64,000 bases of DNA from Pinus tabuliformis. Lineage: Eukaryota > Streptophyta > Pinopsida > Pinales > Pinaceae. The notes beneath the pieces are model-generated. The model was not told the origin of the DNA. It saw only the letters and a list, made by a program, of their open reading frames with translations, and searched no databases. This document shows, piece by piece, positions 1 through 9,571 of the stretch (position 1 is its first letter; the number at the start of each line of letters is the position of its first letter). The position numbers were made by a program, and so were the translations under genes. The stretch is taken from the NCBI GenBank assembly GCA_031772625.1, contig CM062804.1, forward strand, positions 275,559,174 through 275,623,173, read 5' to 3'.

Positions 1-420
1 ACTAATGACAAATATTCTAGATCACATAAACATAAGTAAACCTCGGGTAATAGATAGATTAATATAGATATATTGTAGTTTATAAACCACCCCATCTATC
101 ACTTAGTTTTTGGTTATAAACACTCTACCCATTCCATCACATTTTTATTGGGAAACTGGTCCCCTTATATCCAGTTGGAGCTATTATTCCCAACGGAAAA
201 TGGATGGTATTCACGTCCCTCACTGTGTGGTTTTCCCCCATGTTGTTGCACTGATTTTCGAAGCTTCAACATTTTGGCGCTAGAAGGAGGGCCACCGAAT
301 ATGAATGTGTTGATGCCTCGAAATTCGATGCACGAACATGGGGGAAAACCACCCGGTCCGGACCTTAAAGCAACTCCTTTTCCATTTGGGGTAGTGGCTC
401 CGACTGATTAAATTAGCTTG
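1..420 (+). mobile_element. Possible LTR end and leader of an old Ty3/gypsy element
   Basis: A segment ending in cttcaaca at 264-271 is followed almost at once by ttggcgctagaagga (274-288). An LTR-like CA end followed by TTGGCGC is the usual look of a plant Ty3/gypsy LTR end plus primer-binding site. The bases after it could be the untranslated leader. No gag or pol follows and the left part of the element lies outside the window. An 87-codon open frame at 148-411 crosses the proposed junction and is therefore unlikely to be a gene. This is a family-level inference without a partner LTR. Confidence 0.35.
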
Positions 421-1240
421 AGTTAGCTTTTCCCAATCACTGTTAGTTTTACAATATGGTTTCAATTACCAATAGGTAGGGACATCAGATCAATTCTTCT
501 AGCTGATTAGGCAAGAAGAATGACCCTTAAGTTGTTTTTGTGGAACAACTAAACCAATCTAAAGCTTGGCCTCGAAGAGAGGACTTCTAAGATAACACAT
601 GCATGATTTAAATAGTATGAAATTAATCTATCTTATCTTGATTGAAGGAAAGAAAAATCATTCTCCCAATAAATAATTGATTTACTGAAAGAAAACATTA
701 AGGAATTGAAGTAAAAATGAAGGAATTAGATGGAGATAGCTCCTGAGATCTGACTCCTTATTAATCTAAATACTAACAATCAAGCACTTAGTAAATACTT
801 ACATAAATGTTTGATAGAAGTATATTCAATCCCTAAGTATATGCTTATAAAAACTATTCATTACTCGAGTTATACCTATTTATTTTGAGTGTGATCTAAA
901 ATGATTGTCTTTAGTACATGGTAATGAAGATTAATCATATACTTAAAGAAATGAAAACTTTTTAGTTAATTCTTTCAATTAAATAGTTAATTAAAAGAAT
1001 TTTTACAGCTCATATCACAATCAAAATAAATTAACAATTTATTGTTATATGTATTAAAAAAATTACAACACTAGCATATTCAGAAATGAAATGATGTGGA
1101 ACTGTGTTAAAAAATATAGATATAATAGACAAATTGAAAGATGGAATGACTCAAAATTATACAAAGCAGAACATTAAAACATTGATAAAAATCCCGATGT
1201 ATCATGCTCCTTTTGTAAAATACACATGTCCCGGTCCTTT
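421..1240. other. AT-rich stretch without recognisable feature
   Basis: No coding similarity, no RNA gene and no LTR boundary could be seen on either strand. Open frames are shorter than 70 codons and have no recognisable domain. It probably belongs to decayed repeats, but there is no partner copy in the window. Confidence 0.5.
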
Positions 1241-1244
1241 TCCT

Positions 1245-1450
1245 TTATTCCAAAGCTTCCCAAAAGTACAAAAATGCGATTTTTTGGAGCCACTTTAAAC
1301 AAAAAATAAGAACCTCGATCCAATAATTCTATTAAGACAAGATTCCGAAAATACAAAAATGTAATCTCCACTCATCTTTCTTCATAAAATTCAGGACCCG
1401 ACCCAGTCTATTAAGACAAACTTGGAGATACAAAAATGCAAGCCCCAAAA
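1245..1450. repeat. Diverged tandem repeat, period about 80 bp
   Basis: Three blocks near 1251, 1328 and 1409 share the core tacaaaaatg preceded by a purine-rich segment; the last two also share ctattaagacaa. Spacing is close to 80 bp. Copies are strongly diverged. The region may be part of an LTR, which cannot be confirmed without a second copy. Confidence 0.4.
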
Positions 1451-1739
1451 GATTTCTTTCTCAGATTCCAGATCTCTAATTCATTATGATGAATGTGTTT
1501 TTATAGCACATGGAGGATGCAAAAAATAAATGATTGCGCACAACGTTGGGGAGTTAAACAGATCCCTTATTATTTGTGAAGATAATGCAAAAATGGAAAT
1601 GGTTATGATAATGATCTCTCGGAAATCCTACTCTTGTCTTATATGTACAACTGTGTGATCCAAAATATAATAACGATGACCGATTTTGTGGAAATGCACA
1701 GCTGTACCTTTCTTTATGCACCTGAAAATGAGAATCAAT

Positions 1740-2660
1740 CACTAAAAGGGGAGCGTTTTAATGCAATAACCATAATCAATATCGCAATCACTTTAGTATC
1801 GGGGGCGAAACCTAGAATAATCAGAATCTTATCTAAAATAGGGAGTACTCTGATCAAAATCCAAAGGGGGCCTTCTGAAATCATATCATAATCGCTTTAC
1901 CACTAGGAAGGGATGAATTATCATAATATATCGAGCAGGGAGAATCCCTATAGAAATTGATGAAAATCTGAATCATATCAATGGAATTAATTAACAAAGG
2001 TGGAAATGGCGTGTGACCCTTGGATCTTACGATTGCGATATCACAATCGCAACAATAGAGCAATTAGTTACCAAAAGTCCTGAAAGACTTGCGATTTGCA
2101 ATCTACGGGATGACATGATGGTGAAAACACTATGACATGGAAGATCGATGTGGAAAGGTGACGTGAAAGTGACGTGGAAGTGACATGGAGGTGATGTGGA
2201 TGGATGATGTGGAAGGTGACATAATGGATGACGTCATAGATGACATGGCATAAGACTATGTGGCGAAGGAATGAGTCCAATCGTAGATCGCAATCGCATT
2301 TGACAGGGGCCTTTGGAACGGGTGGCATGGCTAATAGAATTGCGATAGTCGGGAATGCGGGGGTTTTATCAATTATTGTTGATGACCTCGTCAGGTCTGG
2401 GAAATATCAAAAATTGCAATCACAGAGGTGGAGAGGGGTCAAGCCTTTGGACCTTGCGATTACGCAGACGTGGGGGGCTTATTAAATGGAGTGTATGACC
2501 CCATCACGTCCAAGCGATCAGAATCACAAAGGGGACGAGCCACAGACTTGGGCTATGGGATTTTATTGGTTTTGTGATCCTTGCAGATGGGAGATATTTA
2601 TGGAGTGGATTTTACGGTCTCGTCTGGTCCGGGTGATCGCTAAATCACAATCGATTATAA
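1740..2660. repeat. Region with a recurring GCGATTGYGAT-like motif
   Basis: Short motifs built on gcgattg or its complement caatcgc recur about ten times, for example near 1790, 2030, 2052, 2089, 2286, 2340, 2415, 2456 and 2645. The copy at 2030-2052 is a near-palindrome centred on atat. The rest of the segment is non-coding. It may be an LTR interior; no partner copy is present. Confidence 0.35.
2105..2260. repeat. Degenerate minisatellite TGACRTGGA/GATGTGGA
   Basis: About a dozen imperfect 9-12 bp units of the type tgacatgga, tgacgtgga and gatgtgga stand head to tail. The open frames across it (2068-2328 minus, 2240-2485 plus) are low-complexity and not genes. Confidence 0.55.
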
Positions 2661-2819
2661 CTTAGTTCCACGGGGAAAGGCCTATGTATATTTGCGGACG
2701 CGAGATTTTTAGATTATAGTTCAATTATGCCATCGGGTCTGTTATCAAAACAATCTCAATGGACCAGTGGACGGGCATTAACCATTGTGTTATGTTTATT
2801 TGTGATGTGGGGAGCGGGA

Positions 2820-3150
2820 TTTTGGATAAGTCGAAGTTTTGAATTATAAATCATATTTTAATTGAACTCCGATTTATTATTTTATTTTTTTAATAACCCA
2901 ATGTTTAATACTTAAGGTTTTTTAAAAAGCCTAAGTATGAGTTTTGGTCTTGGGGGCTATTTGGTTTTTTTATTTTTATAAAATCAAATGGTTTTAAAAC
3001 TAAAAAAAGTTTTATTATTTTTTATGAAAAAATAAAAAGAATTTTATTTTTTTATTTTTTGTGTTTTAAAATTTAAAAAGGGTCCCCTATTGTTTATATA
3101 TAAAAAAAATGGGGCATTGTTGAACAACACAAAAATTGGCGATTCACTGG
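2820..3150 (+). other. Hairpin, A/T tract and possible LTR end with Tat-type primer site
   Basis: An imperfect hairpin lies at 2909-2939 (atacttaagg pairs with cctaagtat). A T/A-rich tract follows, then tgttgaacaaca near 3118-3129 and tggcgattcactgg at 3137-3150. The last resembles the TGGCGACTCCACTGG primer site seen on the minus strand in elements C and D, with two changes. It could be the end of a truncated plus-strand LTR. No gag follows, so the call is weak. Confidence 0.3.
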
Positions 3151-4382
3151 AAGAACCAGTTATCTATGATGAATGATAAAGACATTTCAAAAATTCAGTA
3201 AAAATAATTTAGGAAGGGGAAATTACTTATTGAAATATTTAGATAAATAAAATTACTCTGATCATAAAAAACTCATTTAAATTGCAATCTCTTATAATCC
3301 TTTCATAGATGAAAATAACTATTTATCCATATCGGTCATTAATAGTTTATAAAGATAAAGTAGGAGGCCTTTTACAACTTAGCCTTTTGATGTACATGTT
3401 TGTCACAGGTAGAGCCACTGCTGCCAGCAAGCGTTCATAGCTTCAACAGGGTTAGCTTTTAACCACCAATGATTCAATATCCCATCCATTTAAGAGCGCA
3501 TTAGTTAGAGATAAATTCATTTTTTATTTTTCTTTGCTTTTTTCTCTTTCCTTTTTAAACTAGTACCTAAAAGACATTGTCCTGGTTTGGTGGCTAGATA
3601 CTGCCAATGCCATTCATTGGTAGTAATCAAACTCAACAAGCTAGCTCGTGATGAGACCCCTTGTCTTATAATTGAAACAATCATAAGCCATTACCCTGAT
3701 TTGGTGTTCAGTATTGGTAATGTCAGTTTTATTATTTCCCTATGATCATGGTAAGCAGGCTCATGATGAGACCTCTTTGGTGTTCAGTATTGGTAATGTC
3801 AGTTTTATTATTTCCCTATGATCATGGTAAGCAGGCTCATGATGAGACCTCTTATTTTTAGATTTATTATATTTTTGAATTACACTCCAAAAATTATGTT
3901 TTAATGGAAGAGGAGAATCATTGACTCCTTAAGAGTTTTGGATGACAATTAGAGTTGAATATGCTTAGTCATAAGATAGTCTTTACTTTTTAAGGATAAC
4001 CTTTCTTAATTGATAATAGAGTAAAAATGACTTTATAATTTTATGAGGTTTAAAAGATTTCACAACTTAATGGAAAAAAATTACAGAGTTATATAATTTT
4101 TATCTAATTTTTCATTTTTTGTAACCATTTCCTTAAAAATTTCTACTTTCAAATTGAAAATATCATAAAATGGTTTCAAGAGATGTTTGTGAAAAGCCAA
4201 AGGTATGATATTAACATTATTATCTAAAAGAAAAATGTAAATATGATATGATAACATAATTTTCTCAAGATACAACCATTCACAAGTATGATGGTAAAAT
4301 CACCAAAACCAAACCTAGAAGGAAAACTCCACAAGATTGTTTATATAAATTTCTTAACAAAAGAAAAGAAGAAGACAATCAT
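3151..4382. other. Unassigned non-coding DNA left of element A
   Basis: Apart from the tandem duplication at 3701-3852 nothing could be assigned. The segment is AT-rich, has no long open frame on either strand, and continues on the other side of element A at 9572, because A is flanked by a perfect target duplication. Confidence 0.6.
3701..3852. repeat. Perfect 76-bp tandem duplication with an older third copy
   Basis: The unit starting ttggtgttcagtattgg (3701) is repeated without any change from 3777 to 3852. A diverged older copy can be recognised just upstream (about 3590-3665), ending ctcgtgatgagacccctt against ctcatgatgagacctctt. Identity of the last two copies points to recent slippage or unequal exchange. 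Confidence 0.9.
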
Positions 4383-4387
4383 GTAAA

Positions 4388-4612
4388 TATTAGAAAAATA
4401 AAGAGAGCTAAGAAACAAACTTTACACAACACAGATCTCACACTCAGTGTTATTATTCATGTCAATAATTACATATATAGGAAATTACACACTGACTTCG
4501 ACACCTCTAAATAATGAATCCAACTCGTTACATAAGAATCAAAAACTTCTAGACTTATGCCTAGGGACTCACAATGACAACGACACAAGACATGAAAGCA
4601 TTACTTCCAACA
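4388..4612 (-). repeat. 3' LTR of element A
   Basis: This 225-bp segment matches 9342-9566 along its full length with scattered substitutions. Its right end, tccaaca, abuts the polypurine tract complement, which makes it the downstream LTR of a minus-strand element. The other terminus is TA rather than CA in both copies. Confidence 0.9.
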
Positions 4613-4982
4613 CCCTCCCTCAATGCTTACATGGAAAACATATTCAACAATAAATAAATATATGTCTGACTGGTCTTCATCAGCACCCACATCCACTCTG
4701 GAATCTTGCAAACACTGCTCTTTCACCACCACATCTTCAAGCTGTCACTTGACCTCCATTTGAAACGTAACTTCCTCTGACCATCGTTGGTGAACTTTGC
4801 AGGATCAACAATATTGACAACTCATCATGTCGGGGCTTCCACGATAAGAGCCATCAAGTAATGAGTGATCTTATGGACCAACCACCATCCGTCGGATATT
4901 TCAGTTTCGACTATCCGTCAGTTGATATGATGGAGGTCTAGATACTGAATGTGCTCAAGATATGATCAAACAACTTGACCTT

Positions 4983-5138
4983 ACAAGAATTGATGTTTTG
5001 GACACCGAGGCTTCCAATTTAAGAACCACCAACCCTTCTCGTAACCAAAATTACTAACACACAAGAATTGATGTTTCGAACACCGGGGCTTCCAATTTAA
5101 GAACCATCAACCCTTTTTGTAACCAATAAAAAACACAC
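4983..5138. repeat. Imperfect 78-bp tandem duplication inside element A
   Basis: The unit starting acaagaattgatgtt (4983) recurs at 5061. Both contain acacc, gcttccaatttaagaacca and gtaacca, with about ten differences. It lies near the downstream end of A on the minus strand. Confidence 0.8.
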
Positions 5139-5358
5139 AATAGAAATTTTTTTAACTCACATTTTTTTTGTTTTGAAATAATATAACTACTTCGCCATAT
5201 TTAAAGCAAATCTTCCCACTAGCCAAGGAATATGGAGCTAACCAATGAAACCTATGCAGCATTGCAACCTTTCTTTAGATGACAACTGTTTGAATAAACC
5301 CACTTTAGATTTTCTTAAATCAACCTTGCATCAATATTCTGCAAGTCAATAAAAAAAC

Positions 5359-5359
<1 letters not shown>

Positions 5360-5441
<82 letters not shown>
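5360..5441. repeat. (TA)n microsatellite, about 40 units
   Basis: An uninterrupted TA dinucleotide run of about 80 bp. Both edges carry aaacat, so it probably grew from a short TA tract inside element A. Length is likely variable between individuals. Confidence 0.95.
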
Positions 5442-5447
<6 letters not shown>

Positions 5448-6416
5448 AAATGACCTGCTTGAAGAAAAAAGGAGGAAGAATTTTTTCAAATAAGAACCTT
5501 TTGTGGCTTACGGCAGCTGTTGGCTCATGGTTAAAGTATTTGATGACCATGATGATCCAAGTTCTTTAATTATTAATAAAATTCCATACTTAGCAAGTGG
5601 CCTCCTTACACTCATTTTCTGTGCCGATTATTTTTTGCAAAAAGATGACCCATTTCTTTGCTGCGGAACCATTTGACCTTTTGGACTTCAGGGGAGAATG
5701 ATCTCTTATAGGCTGCGGAGAAGCTAAAATACATAGCTAATGAAATAAATTCATCTTATTATTCCTTGAAGTGACGTGCAGTGGAAAATTAAGTCCATAC
5801 AACCGCGTACCTCGTAAGTGATACGATCATAAGCATGAGACGTCGCCTTTGACAAAAATGCATGCCCTCCAACGAGATCGAACCTCCATACGCTCAGCAT
5901 AACCATTGAATTCAAACTGCAGATCAATACAGACACGATGAATCAACTATGCAACATCCCACTATGAGGATCTGATTGGAAAATGCCATTATTAAGAAAA
6001 TCACCCTGCACGAAACTCTCCACCGCAGCACAGTCGATTGACACGTATATTTCAGCGAAAATATTGGTCGAATGATTCACGATCCACGATCTCTGCCTCT
6101 CTCACATGGATCCAAGATCCATAATCATGACAATGCCAAAAAGGCTTACGAGACCGATCATCATTCTTGAAAGCACGATCCTCTTGTCATTAGAAATTCC
6201 CGGATGGTTTGGGATCCAATTGGTGGCTCACAAAGAAATCTACTATAGAAGGCCACTAGCTCACAATAATCACTTCACATAACACACTATACACAAACTA
6301 TACTCACACAATACATAGATCTACACTAATATATACACAAAAACAATAATACTCAGAATCTCCCACATATTCCTGGCTCTCCCTTGAGGGAGTTAAGCCA
6401 GAACTGGCTCTGGTAC

Positions 6417-6749
6417 TGTTAAGCCCCTATACTACTAGTGTAACCCCTTATTGTTACTAGTAAAACCCCCTTATTATATTGTTGTACCCATGCAGTCCCC
6501 ATATTGTTATTATTGTGCCCCATAGAAGCCCACTATTATTATTATTGTGCCCTTACATTATTATTGTTATGTTGGCTCTGATTATATTATGACCCCTTAG
6601 ACTCCTATATATAGAAATGAGGTCTTGTCATTTGTATCATCCAAGAATTGTTGATTTGTGTAATGTAAAGGAGGTTGCCCCCTCGAAGAGGCTTATTTCT
6701 AAGGCATTGATCTATCTTTTCTATCTTTTTGTGAGCTGGTTTCATAACA
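6417..6749 (+). repeat. 5' LTR of element B
   Basis: It begins tgttaagccc and ends ttcataaca. By eye it differs from 9002-9334 at about 11 of 333 positions with no length change, so identity is near 97%. A TATA-like segment (ctatatatagaaa, about 6604-6616) could be the promoter and would be duplicated in the other LTR. Confidence 0.93.
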
Positions 6750-6751
6750 TT

Positions 6752-6763
6752 TGGTATCAGAGC
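6752..6763 (+). promoter_or_regulatory. Primer-binding site of element B (initiator Met-tRNA type)
   Basis: tggtatcagagc stands two bases after the LTR end. This is the standard complement of the plant initiator Met-tRNA 3' end used by many copia and chromovirus elements. Confidence 0.93.
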
Positions 6764-7243
6764 TTTGGATTCTAGGGTTTCACTGCTCCAAACAAGTCAT
6801 CGTGGAATTTGCGCTATAAATTTTTTCTGCGATGTTTCAGAAGCTAAAAAAAAGCCATTTGGGTTGAAATCGTTTTGAACCTCGGGTCCGAATTTCAGAT
6901 CCTGTCTCTCTATATTTTCAGAAATATAGTCTGAGGAAGTTAGGGTTTTTTCAGACCCTCGAATTACATTCCAAACAGGTCACCTTGGGAAAATCGTCAT
7001 AACTGTCTCTCTGAGCATCATGTTGAAATTTCGTCAGAAGTTACAGAAAGAGGACGAACTGTAGTTTCTTGTATATATTTTTCAAATCAAAAGGTCAAAA
7101 CTGTGACACGTGGCACTTCATACAAGTTCACTCTTCTGAAAAGGTATATAATCAGGTCAGCTTGGGAGATTGTGCATAACTCTTTCTTGGAGAATCTAAA
7201 TTCGATCAGACTGGTGGCATTGGAAAGATGACACAAAAGGCTA

Positions 7244-7843
7244 TTGCAAGTCGCAATTTCAAAACTTAAAGATCCGAAAGTACAGAGTTATAGTCGTTTC
7301 AAGATCGAGCTCCTAAAATCAAGAAAAATTGAGATGAGGAAGTTTGATGGCAAGGATATGGTAAATTGGATACTACAAATGGAGAAATATTTTGATCTAC
7401 ATGGTGTACCATTGTTACAAAAGGTATGGATTGCATCTTCATATTTAGAACAAGATCAATTTTTATGGTATAAAGGGCTTTGTTCTCGTAAACCACTTGT
7501 TACGCGGTCAATTTTCACGGAGGAAATTATAACACATTATGAGCATACAAATAGCAACACCTTCTTTAGAGCAACACCACAACAATTGGAAGAAAAAAGA
7601 GAAAAAGGGCTTTGTTACAAAGTGGAAAGAAAAATTATGGCAACAAAGAAGTCTACCCCTCACAATTATAAATATGGAAGTGTTGTTTCTCCTAGCCTTC
7701 CACAACCTACAAGGGTTACACCACAACAATTGGAAGAAAAAAGAGAAAAAGGGCTTTGTTACAATTGTGATAGAAAATGCACTAAAGTTCATAAGTGTGT
7801 TGAGAAGAAATTATTTTACATAGAGTATGAAGAGGAGGAATAA
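7244..7843 (+). pseudogene. Gag remnant of element B, with internal duplication
   Basis: The frame reads through 199 codons but has no ATG near its start; the first Met lies near residue 31. Residues about 33-110 match the chromovirus Gag core, with the recognisable segments FDGKD, WILQMEKYFDLHG, YLEQDQFLWYKGLCSRKPL and FTEEII. The segment TPQQLEEKREKGLCY occurs twice (7571-7620 and 7720-7770), and the usual Gag middle is missing between the first copy and ERKIMATKKS. The second copy runs into a zinc knuckle (CYNC...H.C). The product would package RNA in an intact element; here it is a deleted, rearranged relic. Confidence 0.85.
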
Positions 7844-7906
7844 AATGATCAAGAAACATCAAAAGAAGAGGATATAGGCCAGGACCCAACCCCAGAGAAA
7901 GAAGAA

Positions 7907-8275
7907 ATGAATTTGACCATATCTTGTAAAGAATTGGCAAGAATTACCACTCCTCAAACTATCAAGATAAAAGGACATATCAAGAAGAAAAAGGTTCAAG
8001 AAGTGAAAGATCACATCAAGAAAGAAGAAATGAATCCAACCATATCTTGTAATGCATTGGCCGGAATTACCACTCCTCAAACTATCAAGATAGAAGGACA
8101 TATCAAGAAGAAAAATGTTGAAGAAGTGAAATATCACATTGAGCATCAAGAAATGAATCCGACCATATCTTGTAAAGCATTGGAAGAAATTACCACTTCT
8201 CAAACTCTCAAGATAGAAGGACATATCAAGAAGAAAAAGTTTCAAGCAGTGAAAGATCACATCGAGCATCAACAA
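7907..8275 (+). pseudogene. Three tandem 41-codon units: protease fragment fused to integrase fragment
   Basis: Three 123-bp units start at 7907, 8030 and 8153 and are in frame. Each unit begins with the segment that normally precedes the retroviral aspartic protease (TISCKALxxITTPQT...GHIKKK) and then passes directly into a piece that fits the integrase C-terminal region (VKDHIEHQ). The catalytic DSG of the protease is absent from all three. The junction is the same in each unit, so the deletion came first and the triplication later. Confidence 0.8.
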
Positions 8276-8400
8276 CAAGTTATCCAACTTTTAAAGGATA
8301 ACGCCACTTTGGTGCAGAATCAAATGAAACAACAGGTAGATCAACATCGCAGTGAAAAAAGTTTTGATGTAGGTGATTGGGTATTTTTACGGCTACATCT
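8276..8400 (+). pseudogene. Integrase C-terminal fragment of element B
   Basis: The segment LLKDNATLVQNQMKQQ.DQHRSE..FDVGDWVFLRL is typical of the end of a chromovirus integrase, where it binds DNA non-specifically. It follows the third repeat unit in the same frame and stops after LHLKQA. It lies before the RNase H fragment, whereas integrase follows RNase H in intact elements. Confidence 0.82.
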
Positions 8401-8780
8401 CAAGCAAGCTATTTATGAAAAGGTAATGTTGGCAATACTACACGCACTTAATAAATGGCGACCTTACCCAATGGGAAGACACTTCAAGGTAAAAATGGAT
8501 CATGATAGTCTTAAATACTTTTTAGAACAAATATTACCTTTAGAAGAACAAAAAAAATGGGTCACAAATATGTTGGGTTATGACTTTGACATCATCTACA
8601 GGAAAGGGAAGAAAATTTTTGTTGCAGATGGACTCCCAAGAAAGGATGAGGATGTGGAAGCATTGTTTTGTGCTATTTCTATTATCCAACCAGAATGGAT
8701 AAACGAAGCAAGGGATGAATGGAAGAAGGACAAAGAAGTGTGGCCACTCATTCAAAAGTTGCAGAATATCCAATTCAAAC
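8401..8780 (+). pseudogene. RNase H fragment of element B
   Basis: The frame continues from the integrase fragment into KWRPYPMGRHFKVKMDHDSL, YFLEQ, KKWVTNMLGYDFDIIYRKG and VADGLPRKDED. These fit the last part of the Ty3/gypsy RNase H with the tether to integrase (VADALSR in intact copies). The RNase H N-terminal catalytic residues are missing. The frame ends near 8839. Confidence 0.85.
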
Positions 8781-8973
8781 AATATTGCCAGAACTTGAAG
8801 AGGAAGGAAAAATCATATTGGAACCTAGAGCAGTCATAGAAAAAAGAACCCGACAGCTACGAAATCGATCAATTTCAGAGTATCTCATCAAGTGGAAGAA
8901 TTTACCCGTTGAAGATTCCACATGGGAGGAAAAGAATTTTATACAGAACCATCAAGAAATATTCAAGCGTTGA
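8775..8973 (+). pseudogene. Chromodomain of element B
   Basis: In another frame than the RNase H fragment, the segment from ILPELEEEGKI to HQEIFKR shows a chromodomain: IEKRTRQLRNRSISEYLIKWKNLP..DSTWEE. The aromatic positions are Y in EYLIKWK and W in STWEE. Such domains direct chromoviral integrase to particular chromatin. A stop follows at 8971-8973, about 30 bp before the 3' LTR. Confidence 0.85.
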
Positions 8974-8986
8974 GGACAACACTTTT

Positions 8987-9001
8987 TGAAGGAGAGGGGC
9001 A
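8987..9001 (+). promoter_or_regulatory. Polypurine tract of element B
   Basis: gaaggagaggggca directly precedes the TGTT start of the 3' LTR, as expected for the plus-strand primer of reverse transcription. Confidence 0.85.
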
Positions 9002-9334
9002 TGTTAGGCCCCTATACTACTAGTGTAACCCCTTATTGTTATTAGTACAACCCCCTTATTATATTGTTGTACCCATGCAGTCCCCATATTGTTATTATTG
9101 TGCCCCATAGAAGCCCACTATTATTATTATTGTGCCCTTACATTATTATTGTTATGTCGGCTTTGATTATATTATGACCCCTTAGACTCCTATATATAGA
9201 AAGGAGGTCTTTTCATTTGTATCATCCAAGAATTGTTCATTTGTGTAATGTAAAGGAGGTTTCCCCCTCGAAGAGGCTTATTTCTAAGGCATTGATCTAT
9301 ATTTTCTATCTTTTTGTGAGTTGGTTTCATAACA
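9002..9334 (+). repeat. 3' LTR of element B
   Basis: Same length as the 5' LTR with about 11 substitutions. It is followed by gatac, the second copy of the target duplication, and then by the rest of element A. Confidence 0.93.
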
Positions 9335-9341
9335 GATACCA

Positions 9342-9566
9342 TATTAGAAAAATAAAGAGAACTAAGAAATAGATTTTTCACAACACAAATCTCACACTTC
9401 GTGTTATTATTAATTTCAACAATTACATATATAGGAAATTACACACTGACTTCGACACCTCTAGATAATGACTCTAACTCATTACATAAGAATCAACAGC
9501 TTCTAGACTCACACCTAGGGGCTCACAATGACAACTACACATGACATGGAAGCATTACTTCCAACA
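9342..9566 (-). repeat. 5' LTR of element A
   Basis: It matches 4388-4612 over 225 bp. On its left side, gatacca (9335-9341) is the first part of A's primer site read on the minus strand. On its right side, gtaaa is the target duplication. Confidence 0.9.
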
Positions 9567-9571
9567 GTAAA

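Larger units (their letters stand above)
4613..6416 (-). other. Interior of element A (non-coding)
   Basis: No gag, protease, integrase or reverse transcriptase motif is visible on either strand. The open frame at 5751-5936 (minus, 61 codons) has no recognisable domain. The interior holds a 78-bp tandem duplication and a long TA microsatellite. The segment ends at 6401-6416 with gaactggctctggtac, which is part of the primer-binding site. Confidence 0.7.
6417..9334 (+). mobile_element. Element B: internally deleted Ty3/gypsy chromovirus
   Basis: The element has two 333-bp LTRs (6417-6749 and 9002-9334), a Met-tRNA primer site directly after the first, a purine tract before the second, and a near-perfect 5-bp target duplication (ggtac 6412-6416, gatac 9335-9339). 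It is 2918 bp long, far below the 5 kb or more of autonomous chromoviruses. The interior keeps a gag remnant, protease fragments, an integrase C-terminal fragment, an RNase H fragment and a chromodomain. Reverse transcriptase and the integrase core are missing, and the domain order is not canonical. It inserted exactly into the primer-binding site of element A. Confidence 0.93.
4388..9566 (-). mobile_element. Element A: small non-autonomous LTR retrotransposon, split by element B
   Basis: Two LTR copies of equal length (225 bp) lie at 4388-4612 and 9342-9566. The whole is flanked by a perfect 5-bp target duplication gtaaa (4383-4387 and 9567-9571). On the minus strand the LTR runs TGTTGGAAGT...CTAATA. 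It is followed by a primer site complementary to initiator Met-tRNA (TGGTATCAGAGCC, now split between 9341 and 6416) and preceded at the other end by a purine tract (complement of ccctccctca, 4614-4623). Without element B the element is about 2.26 kb, with about 1.8 kb of interior and no gag or pol. Size and structure fit a small non-autonomous copia-type (TRIM/LARD-like) element. Confidence 0.9.

Noticed and set aside
148..411. 87-codon frame at the start of the window
   Set aside because: It crosses an apparent LTR end and primer site and has no domain.
7508..8287. Minus-strand frames opposite to B
   Set aside because: They are shadows of gag and of the triplicated unit, repeated only because the plus-strand units are repeated.
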